Shown here one piece after another: positions 1 to 14,789 of a stretch of 64,000 nt of DNA. A program made the translations under genes and the position numbers. The number at the start of each line of letters is the position of its first letter. Position 1 is the first letter of the stretch. The notes below the pieces were generated by a model, which was not told the origin of the DNA, ran no database searches, and was given only the letters and a program-made list of their open reading frames with translations. Location of the stretch: positions 3,294,001-3,358,000 of the forward strand of contig NC_091873.1 in NCBI RefSeq assembly GCF_019399895.1, in the 5' to 3' direction. Origin of the DNA: Cardiocondyla obscurior. Lineage: Eukaryota; Arthropoda; Insecta; Hymenoptera; Formicidae.

Positions 1-158
1 GACGGTTTTTTAAATGATATTGCGGCAAAAAGAACCGTGAAAATAGCAGATGAGGGCAAGAGACCCGGGTGAATAGTGAAAAGGGACTCCAATGCGCGTC
101 GTACGTACATGAAGCTACAGAAAACGACGATCAAAAACGATTTCGATATATTGCAGGG

Positions 159-182
159 TTTTTTTTTTTTTTTTTTTTTTTT
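159..182. repeat. Poly-T run (24 nt)
   Basis: Uninterrupted homopolymer of T in non-coding sequence. It could be the poly(A) tail of a minus-strand retroposed copy, but no body of one is recognised beside it. Confidence 0.9.
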
Positions 183-2858
183 ACAGCTACGGTAAAGTCA
201 CGCTAGGTCTCGCAAAAAGAAACGCGAAGAAACGTCACGATCGGTATACGTACTTGGCTTATCGGCGCCATAAACTTCCATCCGAGGTACGATCGAAGGT
301 AACTTATATCTTATACCGTCGAGATAATTGGGAATCATCCTACCCGCAAGTTTATGCGGGTATAAATAAAACCTTAATAAGAGAGACAAGTGACAACGGC
401 TCGGGCTAACGATGAAAGAATACATCAATCAACCGGGGATCATTATTAATTCTCTGGAATAACGAGATAAACGAGTTGCCGGGGCGAACGTATAAAAGGT
501 CCAATTTTAAATTATATAAATATCTAGCGGCGAGATAAATCTGTCGCGGCAGGTACGAGTGTGTGTGTGCACGTGTGTACGAGGTTAACGCCGCATCCGC
601 TGCGGGAAAGGGTGAAAACGGGGTGCGGTTGAGAGGGACGGCAAGGAGTAGCGCGCGAAACTTTCCGAAGACATTAAAAATAAAATTCACCGGCGAGCAT
701 CAGGACGTATTAAGGGTGACGACTGCGCTGCACTTAGGATCACGGAAGATCGGGAGCGAGGGTGCAAAGGAGATTCGAGGGAAGCATGCATAATGGATCG
801 GTACTGCTGCGTGTCGATGCGACCGCTACGTCAGTTCGCATAAAAGCGTCGGGGCGGCTTTTTCGCGCGGCCTTTATTTTCATCTCGCGCGCGCGCCAAA
901 AAGACGGCGCTGGGCCGTCCGACGGCGCGCTGAATAACTTTGCATCCGATCGCGGAAGCGCCCCTCGCGATCCCGTAGGAGAGCGATCAAACTTAAATAT
1001 GCGAGGCCGGTAAGCAAGGCGTGGGAAACATTATTCTCACGTAGGACCGGGGGAAGTATCTAGTTTCCAGCGCGCGCGTAATCAATATTCTCGCGTGTAA
1101 TAAATTAACGCGTAATTAACGAGTGCAGCGGCGAGACGAGTGCGCGACACGAGCCTAATAAATCCCACCGGCACGCTCAAAATGTAATAATTATGACGGC
1201 GGTAATGCAGCCGTAATAGTAGTAGTAATAATATTAATAGTAATACGGCTCCGCTTTTGTGGAGGAGTATCGCGTGGTGGGCAAACACCAAAATCCGAGG
1301 GTGGAATTAAATCATGAACAATAAGGGGATTCTGACCAACGTCCTTGAGTAACGCTTCCCCGAGAGGCGATATCGTGCGCGGATGTAGGATTGGTGGCGA
1401 GGCTTGATCTGGGTTGCCGCTGCATAGGACACTCGGCCAGGACTCTATTCATGCCCGAAACCTCGTGTCACTAGTTATGACAGCAGTTGTGTATACGCGG
1501 ATGAATCAGCGTGGACGTAATCCAGCGCGCCATTGGAAATGGCCACGCTGGCAAATTCAATCGGATTCCCAGATTCCCCCTTCTAGCGGTAGGACGTGCG
1601 TCGAGGATGCGTGAGACAATTATCATTGTGAAGGAGATTAATCCGTTAATGGACCCTTACATACATCACGGCTGCGAGACAGACATGTCTATAAAACGAA
1701 ACATCGATCAGTTAACGCTAATTGGCGTGTTTCCTATCGGAATATAATTTGTCATCGATAATTATCATAACTTGCTTAAGTGCTACATCACATTTCTATT
1801 ACATCGCGTTATAATTATATCGAAATACACGATCGAGCGGCCGTGCGCCGTTGACGTTAAAAACTCGCGATTTACATCTTATTCGAGCACGGAAAATACG
1901 TAATAAATGTACTATTCTAAGTTGCTCAGAAAAAAATATAAAAAAAAGAAGAAGAGATTTATAGACGAAATATTCGACGCGATAACTCTTCACGTGTAAA
2001 TCAAATGTCAAGTACACGCGAGAATTTTAAATGACTCTGTTAATTTCTCAATGATTTCGACTTCCATAAAATGAAATATGGATCACCGAGAGGTAAGGAG
2101 AGGTCCCCTTTTCTCGCGGGAAAACTTTTGTTTTTACAAACGACAAGACAAATATTTCTTTTTTCCTAGCGCACCGCTGTTCCGCAGCGCTATTTCTCGT
2201 TGACTCGGTCAAATAGTTTTCGCTAGAAACCGAAGGAAAGAATACGGCGCGTGTGATTCTTGTCGGTAACACATTTCCGCGACTTGCATCGCGAATGGGC
2301 TGGCGTACCGCGCTGACACAATAGTCGCGAGTGTCTTTTGAATATCTATCTGTCGCAAATGATATCGGGCAACGATACAGGTCGTTTCATCGACGCGGAG
2401 ACGCGATATGGGCGGGCATATTACGAGCTCTTAAGAGTCACGAATTACGAGCCGCGAAAGTCTGCCTTCTATTCTTGCCTATCTTAATTTAATACCGCTC
2501 CCGGGCGCTTCACACCTTTCGCACGCCATAAAATACGCGTAATGTACATAAGTTCGGGTATAATCAGCCTAGTTTAACGCAACTTTCGTCAACTTTCTGC
2601 ATTTTGCAGACACGCGCTTGACTGCTAATAAAGTTACGTACATTTATCGGGCGCCTGGTGCGCGCTGAATTTCCACGCCGCGCAAGATGGCACACAGACA
2701 ATTTCCTCCTCGAGAACTGTTCCGCGATCGTTGGATGAGGCGGTAATCGACACGTTTCCGCGGCCACCGCGATTGAGACGGGCCGGCCGGGAGTGTCCCG
2801 GGTAGATCTTCTATTGTAAGTTTCGGCACAAAGGTGTCCCGCTGCTCTTTTCCCGCGG

Positions 2859-2889
<31 letters not shown>

Positions 2890-5800
2890 TGAAATGGAAT
2901 TATCTGTATGGCAGTTACAGCCGGGTGTATCTTTTCTCGGAGAGCCGGGGGCACGGTGTGGGCAAGGGACTATGGATTCCACGCGTTCTGTCGACGCCTC
3001 GACGACAAACAATGTGTCGCGAACGTGTGTATTTTGCTGTCTCCACTTCTCGTCTCCGCGCCGACTCCCTTTATCAACGTTCTTTGTTTCTCGCCTCTTT
3101 CCCGCACCCTTTTCCGACCTCGCCATTTCTACGCGCGAGTTACTATCTCGCGCAAAGGATGTCTGTTTTGTAAATCAGCAAAGTTGGTTAAAGTTACCTC
3201 TTGCGCTGAGCCGGTCGCCAAGACTGTCTCGCGGAGATATAGAGGATAGATGGTAAACATGAATAGATAGTTGAAAGGAGGTAGACGTGTGTGAAGAGAG
3301 ACGTGTTTGGCCGAGAGATCGCGCAAGAAAATAAAAAGGTGGATGAAACGCATCCGTCTCTCGGCAGGGAGACGTTTCTCCTCGCGTAGCTGCGCCGTTC
3401 AAATCGCTAAACCGAATATTCGAACCGACCGAGATCCTTGCGAAAGCACCTCGCCCATGTGAATTACATTGAGATTCGTCACGTATTGACGCGCTAAGTA
3501 TGTACGTACATTTGTCGACAATATATATTGTTCGAAGCGAACCAGATACTACTATTCCGATCAAATAAAAATATACTTAATTTCATGACGTGAAGTTTTC
3601 AACTTGACAGTTCTTGCGAAATTTTATTTGATCTTTTTTTTTTTTAAAAAAAAAGAATGTCGTTTTAATAATTAGTAAAAAAAAAAATATTACAAAGATT
3701 TCAATGGCCTCCCCGACAAAAAAAAAAAGGTCTCCGTAATAAATTTGCAATTCTCATTCGTTTCGACTCGTATACTGAAAAGCGTTTTCAAAACGATTCC
3801 GTCCCGGGACTCGATTATAGCGATTCGCGGCGCGAAGCACGCGAAGTTATAATATCCGATAAACGATTAATAAGAAATAACACCTATTTCCGTCGGCGTG
3901 GAAAAAGCCCCGGCTCTCGCCGCCCGAGTTTAAGTGGAATATGCCGCGCCATATCGCGGCGAAACGGCTCTTATCGGTTACTTCGGTCCGACAACAAATC
4001 GAAGTTACTCAGGCACATTGATAAAAAGACGTAGCCCGATCCACTTGGCACTTGGAAGTTTAGTACGTATCGAAGTTACCCCGTAGTTGCACTATACTCA
4101 ATATCCGCGCCTGTATATATCGCGCCTCTCCGTTCGCCCCGCTGCCCTTCCTCCTCCACGCTACCCTCTCCGTACTTTCCCGTGTGGGGTGATTCGTAAG
4201 GTGATCGACTTCCTAGTGGAAAGCACCACGCAAAGTCGTAACTAATGGCGATAGCTGCCGTACTAACTTTAAACCATGCGACGGATCTATTCGCGAACAC
4301 TCGCGTAATGCATTGCCTCTCTTTAATGCACTCTCGCGGTAATAACGTGATTTACGACGTCGCGCATTCGATACGGGGGAGGAAAAAAAAAAAAAAGAAG
4401 AAGAAGAGAAAAAAGAGAACCGCGAGAGATCGCGTGCGCCGTATGTAAACAAAATGTGGTGCGAGGTATTATCGTGTCTTACGAATTCGCGATTACGGCG
4501 TTCTGAGCGCTTCCGCCGACATAAATTGAGATTTAAACGGCGCGCACCGATAAAACCGGCCAGTATCGTAATCAAGCCGTAAACAACAGGTGCTCAACGC
4601 GATAATAATTAATAGCCAATGACTAATGGTCGCGTTGTACGTTTGGGAATTATTCACTTCATTGGAATCCTATTCCTATATAATTATGCGTTACGATAAT
4701 AGGTTAAACAAGAATTCGCCTAATGGCCAATGTATATTTCATCGGTGAAAAGTCCGTGGGTTGCTATCGCGCGCGATTACGCCGTCAAGAGCCGCGACGC
4801 AGGCGCGCGGCCCGCTGTTAATTAAGAAAATAAAATTCTCACAAATTATTTCGAAAACTGTACGTGCGGCGTTTATTCAACGCGGGGGCGCGCGCGATTT
4901 GATAAAATTTCACGCATGCACGGCCTACATGTATGAATAACAAATTCGGCAATTCCCTTTGCAAATTCGTTGAATATAAAGTGACGCAATCGAGGACCAC
5001 TATTATCGCCAGAGGTACTGTTATTAACGGAGATTTCTCGACGTTATTCTAACCGCCGCGAAGAGAGCTATCTCCCTCTCGCTCGGTCTCTTCCTCCCCT
5101 CTTTTTTTTTTTTTTTTTATTTCCCTTCACTGGAGTTTATAAAATAGCCTGTAAAGGTGATTACGAAGCCTGACCCGAGCACGTTAAATTACTTTCGGTA
5201 ACGTTAACCACCGGAGCTCGATGCTGCGAGGAAGATAGCGCTTATGGGGGCTGCCTCGAAACATGGCATGAAGGAGGACGGGGGTTTCTCGCACCTGTCG
5301 AGCTTCCCACAATTCTGCGCGGTGCTTTCCTCGTTTACGGGCATCTCGAGGAGATATGTACGACGGAGGGGTAAAGAAAAAAAAAAAAAAAAAAAGGAAA
5401 ACGAAAGAGCGGAGCTCTCTTCACATCGAGGAATCGCCGGGTCCATTTAATACGATTAGAACATCCGGGTATCATCACGGCCTGTTTGATTCGCCTTTTT
5501 ACCGGACGAGTCGTAATGTCTTCTTTTTCCGCCGAGCCCTCTTCTCCCCTCCGCCGTTTCTTGTACCTTCGATTCATCCATCGTTGGTACCAGCCAGCCG
5601 CCTGTTCCTGCCGCTAATGGCTAACCGCGCGTGTTTTTGGTCCGCGGTACAACTTCGCTTCTTAATTCTTCATGAATTTGTCTCTCATCGGGGGAAGACT
5701 TCTTTCGAATTCGCCCGTGAAGCGCCGCGTGTTTTATTTTTCCGCATTGAGCTTTAGGGCCCCGATCCCTCGGACTCGAATTCGCGATAAACGCCGGCAT

Positions 5801-8800
5801 TTTTTACTCCGCGGGTTTTAATCTTAACGGGAGACGCCGATATAAATCCCGCGCGTAGGATTATTTACAACGAACAACTATAATATTACGACTCGCATCG
5901 GCAAGAGTATCGTATTAATTAGCGCGCAATTACCGTCTATGATTAATAATTAGATAACGCGATAAATTGTGTGCATCGAGTCGTTATATGGACTACCACC
6001 CGCACCCTACATTGTATAAGAGAACGGAGGTATCCATATCATTTCGCATGTAATTAACCTTGCCGTATACAATTACCAAGTGTTGTACTAGGATAGATGC
6101 ATTTGTATGGTAGGATAGTATTTCGGTGTATATCATTACGTCATTGCGTCGATTACTAACGAAACTTGATAGGCAAAAAATAAATTTTCAAACTTCCAGC
6201 ACGTCAACCGAAACAATTTTGAAATGAACGTGTTTTGTATTTGGAAAACGATTTCACATTTCAATGCAATTTTGATTTTTTTTCTTTTTTCTCTCCTTTT
6301 GTTTGTATAAATTAATGTGCCGATATGTTATAATATTGTTATTGTTTAAATATCTGAATAAGTTGAGCATACATGTTACAAATTGCAGAGAGATGGTAAA
6401 CGTGACGGGATGCACTTGAAATCCCTGCGTAATCTCGTCAAGGAGAGGCAGCGCGCGTTAATCGTACGAGCAAAAAGATAAACGTTATTTTTCTGCTCGA
6501 CTGCGCGTATCTTGCTTCCGCCTTAATATTAATTATCGTATAGCGATAGAGTTAATTACATACCGGGGAATTATTCAAAGCGCCGCTAATAAACGAGAGG
6601 ATCGGATTATTAATTATGCTTTCGTGCTCGCGGAATCGTTTTAACAATAGTCCACGGTGGAGTCTAGTAATAGCCCCCGCCGCTGCCAAAAATCGTCCGG
6701 TAATTATTTTTCAAGATATTACAGCGGGACCGAGAGAGAAAAAACTAATCCGGGAAAGACGCGCGGCTAACGTAATTAAAAGAGGTAGGAAATTGTAATT
6801 AAAAGATGTAATTAAAGTAGACAACGGGACGAAAGACATTTCCTTTGAGCCAAGATAGCGGGAGCACATTTGCTGTATCCCTAGGATTTAGGATCGCGTC
6901 TTTCCATAATTCCCTTTTCGCAAGCGCGCCCCTTGATCTCCCGAGTAACGGGATCGAGCTCGAAAGTAATAAATCAACAATGGACAAAAATAAGCAAGCG
7001 CGCGAGAGAAAGAGCTTTAATAATCTCCGAGTTTCGCGAAACGAAACTGCCGCGCGAATGTCTTGCCTCGACCGCAACGGAAAAGTGGCGGGAACAGAGT
7101 TGAACGGACACCGCGCCTTAAAACGCGTTTCCGCTTTTAAGAGACACGCCGCTGTCTTAGGATCTTCGCCGTTGAAGATAATGAAATTAGTTCAAGCGCG
7201 GAAAGACGTCGCGCCACCGCTGTCGGACGTACGTTCTTAATTTCTACCGTGGTTCCATTCGACTATTCTTTCGACATAATTCGCTCGGAAATACCTGTTC
7301 TAATCGAATTGATTCTCGGGTGAAATTCAACGAGATTGCGAGGAAGAAGAAGAAACGTTAAACAGGAATAAGATTAAATCTAATTCTATCAAACGCCACT
7401 CGCGCGACACGTGCGCGTGTGTCGTCTCTCTCTCTCGCTCGGCGATATATCCTGGCGCGTGTCGCATAGACGAGAAAGAAATCTCCATCGGAATTATTTT
7501 TCCGCGGCGCGTGAAATAAAATGTAGATGAAAATTCGCGCCGACAAGTAATCTCGTTACGCGCCTCGATTCCTATCGCGCGTGAAATTTTCTCTCGTTAT
7601 CCGAATGTTATTTTCAATATTCCGTAACTTTATGTCTGTCAAAACCCCTTTTTTTTATCACTCGACTCGCGGTGCCACCTGTCAAAGCGCAATCTCATCA
7701 TTAAATTGCGGGTATACGTCACGGGGCCGAGATTTATGAGCGACGTAAACGGGGAGGGGGGGTATCCCCGCACGTGCGAGCTCGATAATTAACGACGGGC
7801 GAGGGAACAACGTTACAACGCTGTAATCCAGTGCCGATATCGCGAAAAAGAAGCTGATAATAAAATAAGTTATGGGCCGTACGTGGCGCAGAAATGATAG
7901 CTCTTCAGGAATTTCATATGTTCCCCATGGGTGCCGTGCTGAAAATAAGAACCATTCGCACTGGTTCAGATTGCCCGGGAGTTTAATATGGGCGTTCCTT
8001 GGCACAAAGGGCTCGCCGTACAATGACTGAGAAAAAGCGCCCGGGAGAGAGAAGTGGAGCGAAATAGAAATCTCAAGGAAGTGCTGATATAGCTGTAGTG
8101 AACCGCATTACACGCGGTCGAGTACCTTTGCATTCGGAATTTTAAGCGCCGCCCGCCCGATCGTTTATTATCGGCGGCTAGCTCCCGGAACTCGCGGGAT
8201 TAACTGTTTCAATTGGGATATTACGTCAATGCTATGCGCACAATGTCGCTGCGCGATAGGAGATCCCCGTTCTGAGGATGCGATACGTTCGATTAAACCT
8301 AAATAAGCTTTACGATCGATACTCGGCCGTGCTGGCGGAGAATATATACACGAGATCCATCCGCGACGTCAAGAGATATCGTAATTGAGAGTTTTCTACG
8401 ACCGGCGAACTTAGAGTGAAAAATTCGCCGTTTTATTACCGTCGCGTAGCAAAATTTAATGAATACAAATAATCCCTTCCGGACGGCTGGAGCAAAAGTG
8501 AGTTGCCATTTCCGCGAAAAATCTCGGTAGACGTAATATTGAAATAAGAGAGACAGCCGACGAGAGAAAAGTGGAGAAAATGTGAAATACGAAATGCTAT
8601 TTAACCCGAATTAGCTTGTAATTAATCAGCCTTCGGGGGATAAAAGTACGGCTAATAAACGCCAAAAAATATTTCGAATAATTCGCACTTTCGCGAAAGA
8701 CTTTAAAGACAAATCGCTATTTGTTCGATTATACGCCGCGCTGTGCGCTCGCTGCATTTTCATCTCGCCGAGAACTTCCACTCAAACGCTTGAAATGAAG

Positions 8801-11742
8801 TTCCCGATCTAATTTTCGCTTAAGATAAATCTAATGCAAATCGCCCGAGGAGTACGCTCGCGCCGTTATCGTGTGTACGCTTTGCTTACGTGGCAAGTCG
8901 TCTTAAATCAGACCCTCGGAGATAGCGCCCTTATTTACGATCCCGAGTGGAGGAGGGGAGGGAAGAAAAAAAATTTTTATTCGCTTCGTTCATCCTACGA
9001 CAGGTTACGGACTGCGTGACGCCGCGAGATTCGTCGCCTCGATGTCGGCGAGGTAATTTTTAGTTGTCCGTGCCGGCGGCCAACTTGCAAAACTCCCCGA
9101 GATAACTAGCGGCCGGGATCCTATTTTAGCGCGCGGCATAATGGAATCGTATAAACGGCAGTTAAGCGTATTGTCGCGTAAGACCGCCGCCGCTCCTACG
9201 TAAGCCTGGCGGTGCCTTCCTCCCATGTAGAGTACGTGTCGCGAGCTCGTACAAGATAACGTATGTACATCCCCGCAGGGACATTAATAAAGTCCGTGAT
9301 AAGGAATACGTAACAAGGTGCGCGTTTAAATAAATGCCGCGCCAGTTTCGAAGAGGCCGGTTATATCTGAAACGTATAGGGTTCATCATCCGGACTTGCA
9401 TCCTGCGCGATGTGTTATGAAAATCTCGATCGTTAAAAAATAATGGGAAAAAATTTGCGCGAGTTTTCTCGGTCGGATTGTTACGCGGGTTCATTCGAGA
9501 CGCGCGAATCATCGTGGTTATTATCTCGAAGAAAAGGAAGATGATCGTTCGCCGATCGTCGAGGCGTGAACGAAGATATCTTTATCGTTTCTCTTACTTT
9601 ATCAAGTTCAAACTAAGTGCCCGGCAAGCTGGCCCCATTGAGCTCTCCCTCGTTTCTCGGCGTAATGCAGTTTCCGCGAGGAAAATTAACGTCGGGCGTA
9701 CATGTTCCAGACCTGTTAGAAAACGCGCGGTCGCGTGGCACTTACATCCATCTGGAACGCTACAGCGTACTCGGTACATCTAGGTCGCGTTATACGATTT
9801 CTTTCTAGATTACCCACGCATATAGGTTACACGCGATAAGTGCCCGTACGTCGGATACACGCTCGTAAATCACTATAAACGTGTACGATAACGCGGGCTC
9901 GGGCAAAAGAAAGCCGAGTCACTTGTTGAGAAATGGAAATACGTCGGGGTGGGCTTTTAACGGCGCGGATCCTGAAATGAACAGACGTCGCGATCCGCCG
10001 ATTTCTCGATACGCGATACGATGCGATACGTTTGCTGGTGTCTGGAAATTTAATTTCAGAAAAATTAATAAATGTCGCATCCGTCGCGCCGATCCCAATT
10101 CGCTCGGCCGCGTAAACGGCTACGCGTCGCAACTCTGTTTGTCGCAGATATTATTGACTGAATTTCTTCATTATGCATACAATCGCTCTATATCTAGTTA
10201 CACAGTTGAAAACATATTCGACGATACTCGTTATTCCTGATAATAAGATCCCCCGGTGGCTGTCATCGATCGATCCGTGCGCGCGCGCACGTTTATTAAT
10301 GCATCGAAATTATTAACAGCGTTGACGTATCGATGGATACATTTTCCGTCGACGTGATTCATAGTAATCGGCTTACACGCGGCTCTGTTCGCGAAACGAA
10401 AGACGATCCGTGAGCGAATTAAAAATCTGTAATTCCGTCGCGCTTGCACGTCCAAGCACGCCAATTTCTCAGGCGATGCTCTCGCCGGTAGATTTTTTTT
10501 TTTTTTTTTTTCGAGAACTAAAATATTTTCCCGTCTCGAATTTTCCGCAAACCTAATTCCGTCGAACGCAGCTTGCTCGGGGAAGTCATCGTGACGGAAC
10601 GACCTAAAATGTATGTTAGTCCGGGCGAGGTGTATCGCGTGTCGCCAGCCACTATGTGTTTTCACATCGGAAAGATCAAATAGCGGTACCGCGACGTGGA
10701 TAGAGATGCTTCGCGTCAAAGACACGTTCTTCCGGAAAATCACGATGTCGGCGCAGCTGTCAGGGCAAAACCGTGCGGCAGCGTTTAAATGTCAAGCTAT
10801 CCCTAGCGAGCAAGTTCGGCGGATGGATGCCGTCAGAAACGATCGCGACAAAATCGTAGACTCTACACGTCGGAAAATGATGAACGAAGCTGCGTGAATA
10901 TAAATTGGAGCGCCTCGCTTGACAACATTTTTATGATTTCTATCCGTTAATTCGTGCAATTTAAAGGATAACAAACTAGAACGATATTGTATTTATTAAC
11001 TCGTGTAATTAAAATTACACGAAGTTCAGATCGTAAAAAGGGAAAATTACGGGGGATAAATTTTGTAAACTCTTAGATGCCGATTATGCCGCAAGTGATA
11101 CTACGAGTGGGCATTCCTCGGTGTTTTATAACATTCACATTTGATTTAAAGATGGAAAATGCTCAACAGTATGCTTCGCGCTTGTATCGCGGCGGGGTGA
11201 AAACTTTCCAAATTTCCCTGTCGTTTATTTTGCGTAACGGAGTAAATATCTAGCTTCCCATGCAAAAAGAGTAAAGAGAGGAAAATTGAAGATCCCGCGC
11301 AAAGTTGCGAACTTTCGAAATATCTAGCATAATCCCAGAGGGTACCCGCACCTGTTATCGCAAACGGAAGTCCATGTGCTACGAAATGCCGCTTCAAGAC
11401 GTTTTAGCGGAAGTTGGCCCGTTATACGGGGTGGTAACATGGCACTTGATAATTTCGCCGAGAATTATCGCGACGTACAACAGGAGATCTAGAAATTACG
11501 CCGAGTGTCATTTATTTCCCGGGGCGAGTGCGCCGAGAATCGGACGCGGGTGAGCCCGTCCCTCGGAACTTTTTAAAATTACGAATTCCATTATAAACGT
11601 TATGTTTCCCCGCGCAAAATAAATTCGACAAATTTACGGGACTCCGCGGCGGCGGGCTTAAATTCTCGCGCAAATGCATCGCCGCACTTCGATAGTAAAC
11701 TAAAAACTGCACGTTAGCACGGTAAACGATAAATATCCGCGG
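183..11742. other. CpG-rich unassigned region
   Basis: No exon, RNA gene or transposon was recognised. The region is rich in CGCG strings, with A/T homopolymers at 2864, 4382, 5102 and 5377. Its open frames overlap on both strands and show no domain or codon pattern. A 15-nt GCGC-type tract occurs near 890-898. It may be intergenic or intronic. Confidence 0.5.
2864..2889. repeat. Poly-A run (26 nt)
   Basis: Uninterrupted homopolymer of A. Open frames crossing it on either strand read as poly-Lys or poly-Phe and are not genes. Confidence 0.9.
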
Positions 11743-11784
11743 GGCCGCATGCGGCCGGCGAGACGATCGAGCCGCGCGCGCGGC
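11743..11784. repeat. Pair of perfect 14-nt GC-rich palindromes
   Basis: GGCCGCATGCGGCC (11743-11756) and GCCGCGCGCGCGGC (11771-11784) are each perfectly self-complementary and are separated by 14 bases. The second is an alternating CG tract with Z-DNA potential. No gene is recognised around them. Confidence 0.7.
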
Positions 11785-14640
11785 GCGTTGTGTCAACGCT
11801 TAAGAATGTTTGCATAAACGCTTTATATTTTAAACGCCGATTTAGCCTCCGACCGATGAAAATTCCAACGAGGCGCGTCCACTTTTGGAAACGCCACGAG
11901 GCGGCTTTAATACCATTTAGGGAAATACGTGAATCGATAGCGCGGTTACTTCGCCGTGAATTATTGAAAGCGCTGGTTATTAATTACGCATAACCGTGTG
12001 AACGCGGTAACGCCGGGTCGTTATCCGTGTGGAAGACTCCGGCTTTCGAAATGAAATTACGATAGCGCAAAAGAAGAATGCGCAAATTTCGAAATAGCGT
12101 GACGGGCATTATGATTCCAGCGGTTTACTCGGCGTAAAAGTGGGCGCGATTCATTAACTCGCGCATTTCGCGATCGCTCGACGAAATAAGCTTCCGATGT
12201 GCGGGCATTTATTTTCATTCCGTACATTAGCGTGGTGCAATTTCACACGCTTATGATCCCAAACGCGAGCGTTGCAGTAGCAAATGGTCCGAAGGCGTCT
12301 CGGAATTCGCGTCCTTCTTTCCCGGCGCTCCTATAGACACCAAGTCGTACGTCTTGCTCTTTGTAAATCCCGAGGGAATGTCGTGTCAGGATCGAAAGGG
12401 TCTTCGGCGATGCGACAGCTGAACCCTTCGATCTCCGCGGTTCTATCGCCAATATTTCACCGTAACGATCATAAAAACGGCCGACCCCGGAGTCGGGGCC
12501 GCGAAAAAACAATGCTGCATAATACATCTATACCGCGTACATAATAGTAGAATACGTTTTCCCCCCGGTCGGCGCAAGAGCGAGGTGAAAGCGTATATAT
12601 CTCGCGTACAATCCTTTGCACAATTCGTCCCGGAATAAAGACCGCCCTCCTTAAATCTTTCTCGTCAACGGAAGCGCCCGATGGAACGTTTTCGCTTTAC
12701 GCGGGGAAGGGGCGTAATATAATTCGTCAAACATTCAATTTTCAAAGGCTAACGATACCCGGAAGAAGAAGATATCGCTGCTGCAGCCCGAGATCCCGAG
12801 CGAAACATTAAATTGAAGACTACGGGGGCTTCCCTCGCCTTCTACAATGCGAGTGCGTAAGACGGTCGATGAACCCTGTAATTTGGTAGACGCCGGGGAA
12901 AACGAGACGTTACGGAGTGATCTTCGTTTTGAAGGAATTTACGTTTAAGATGTTCCTCCCGTGCTGTGCGCGCGCGCGCGCGGCTCGCCCGTCCGTGTAC
13001 CTTCGCCTTCGTTCTCTTTCTTAGGCAAACGGTATTCTCGACGATTGACTAAAAACTGATTTGCATTTAAATTACAGAACGCCTACCTATGCAGTTTCTC
13101 ACGGTGAATGAGGGTTTTAATTTATCTGTACTCTCAATCCATTTCAAGATCCTTTCCTTTTACCTTTGAATATAATCTTATCATCGCGAGGTGCCCGGGA
13201 ATCCGCTCGGAATGCTCGTTTTAATATTCATGATTTATTGTCGGTGACTTCGTGGATTCGCAAGAAATGAATTCGAATGCGCACGGTTTGAACTTCGACC
13301 AGGCGAGGCCGGGCTCTCGTCTTAATGGATTTATAGCGCGGGGCTCGCGACAAAAATTGGTCGCGGGAGGAGAAGAGCGAGAGGGGGGGAAAAAAAAATT
13401 CTTGCCACGCGGGGACGTGTGCGCAAATGACCGGGATGAAGTTGGAAAATCTCTGGCGTCACGCACTAGACTCTGCGTGCGCGAAACGCAATCGAAATCC
13501 CGGTTAAATGACGTTCGGGGATTTCGCGAGCGATCCGGAATTACGCGCTATCGAGTTACGTCGGAAAAGACGTTTCCGCGCGAGCACGCGACGTGGTCGG
13601 CGAGACGAAGCAGGTGCGAACGCGGAATACGTACACCTGCATGCACGCAACACGGCCGGCATGCTCGGTACACAAGCACACGTACACGCTCGCATACGTT
13701 AGTTATTGCGGGTACACGCGAATACTGTCGGGCAGAACAATGGATGGTGCGGGGCGCGATATCCACAACGCGCTATAGACTACGGGATGACGACAAAGAG
13801 CGGCTTTTCGGGCATAAAGGATACCCGGGAAGGCCCTCGGAGGATCGCGGGCGTAAATCATCGTTATGGGAGCTAACCGTGCGCGGACTTAAGCCTGACG
13901 AGATCTCACAATTAGAAAGCACGAATTTTGACGTCGGAAGTTGTTACCCTGCGCGGGGATTACTTGTAATTTAAGCGATACAATTATAATCATCCGTTAT
14001 CGCGTGCGTACCCAGCGAGGAACCCGCGTAGATATTTCTGACGTATCGACGTCGTTACGCAACATTAACGCTGAACAGCGCGTCGGCTATTATTTTAATC
14101 GCGGCTTGATCGAGATTAAAATCTAATCGTGAAGTCACCGTAAATCGCGGAATGCGGCTCGACCGAGAATCGGTTCTATGGGCATCGTCACGTCGCGCGG
14201 AACAATTGACTTTTTGCGAAAGCAAAAAATTACATGGAGAGTGGAACTATTACAAAAAAAAAAAAAATTAAAAAAAAAAAGGAACTTTTGCTCGACATTG
14301 CAGTCGGGACATTTTGCAAACAGCGCTATGGAAACTCGGTTTTTAGACGTGCCCAATTCAATCGGTTCAAAAGGAACGAAATTGAAAACACAGTTTGTAA
14401 TATCCCATTTCGCCTTATCGGACTTTCAACGGATTTTTCGCGAATGCTAATCGATACTGCAATAGCCGCTAACGATTGCAATTGCTTTAATGCGTCCCGC
14501 GATTTCCTCATCTCTTTTAATTTCGAAGTTACGCACGCCTGCAATAGTACCGAGAAAGATTGCGCACCTTTTTGTGCTGGTTTTTCATTTCCACCGAGTT
14601 TAGCAACTCGAGTGGAAATTGAGCCTAACCGTTATCAAAT
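11785..14640. other. CpG-rich unassigned region
   Basis: It includes the longest open frame in the window (13252-13974 plus, 240 codons). That frame starts at GTG, is strongly Arg-rich and is overlapped by open frames on the other strand. No domain was recognised, so it is treated as non-coding. Confidence 0.45.
12968..12982. repeat. Alternating (GC)n tract
   Basis: Fifteen bases of strictly alternating G and C, a sequence type with Z-DNA potential. Confidence 0.85.
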
Positions 14641-14789
14641 GACTTAGCTAGCCAATCTAATTTATCTCGCGGCCGTCTGGCAAAACTGTTCAGCACTGAG
14701 CCAGAAATATAACGCTCAAAACGTTTATAGCTACTACGAAATTAATTCCGATTAATAACAAGCTCGAAGCGCTAGATATCTAAGCAGCT

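Noticed and set aside
10231..10743. 170-codon minus-strand frame
   Set aside because: It runs through a T18 homopolymer read as poly-Lys and has no domain. It is best explained by stop-poor CpG-rich DNA.
13252..13974. 240-codon plus-strand frame, the longest in the window
   Set aside because: It starts at GTG, is very Arg-rich from CpG codons, is overlapped by several open frames on both strands, and shows no domain.
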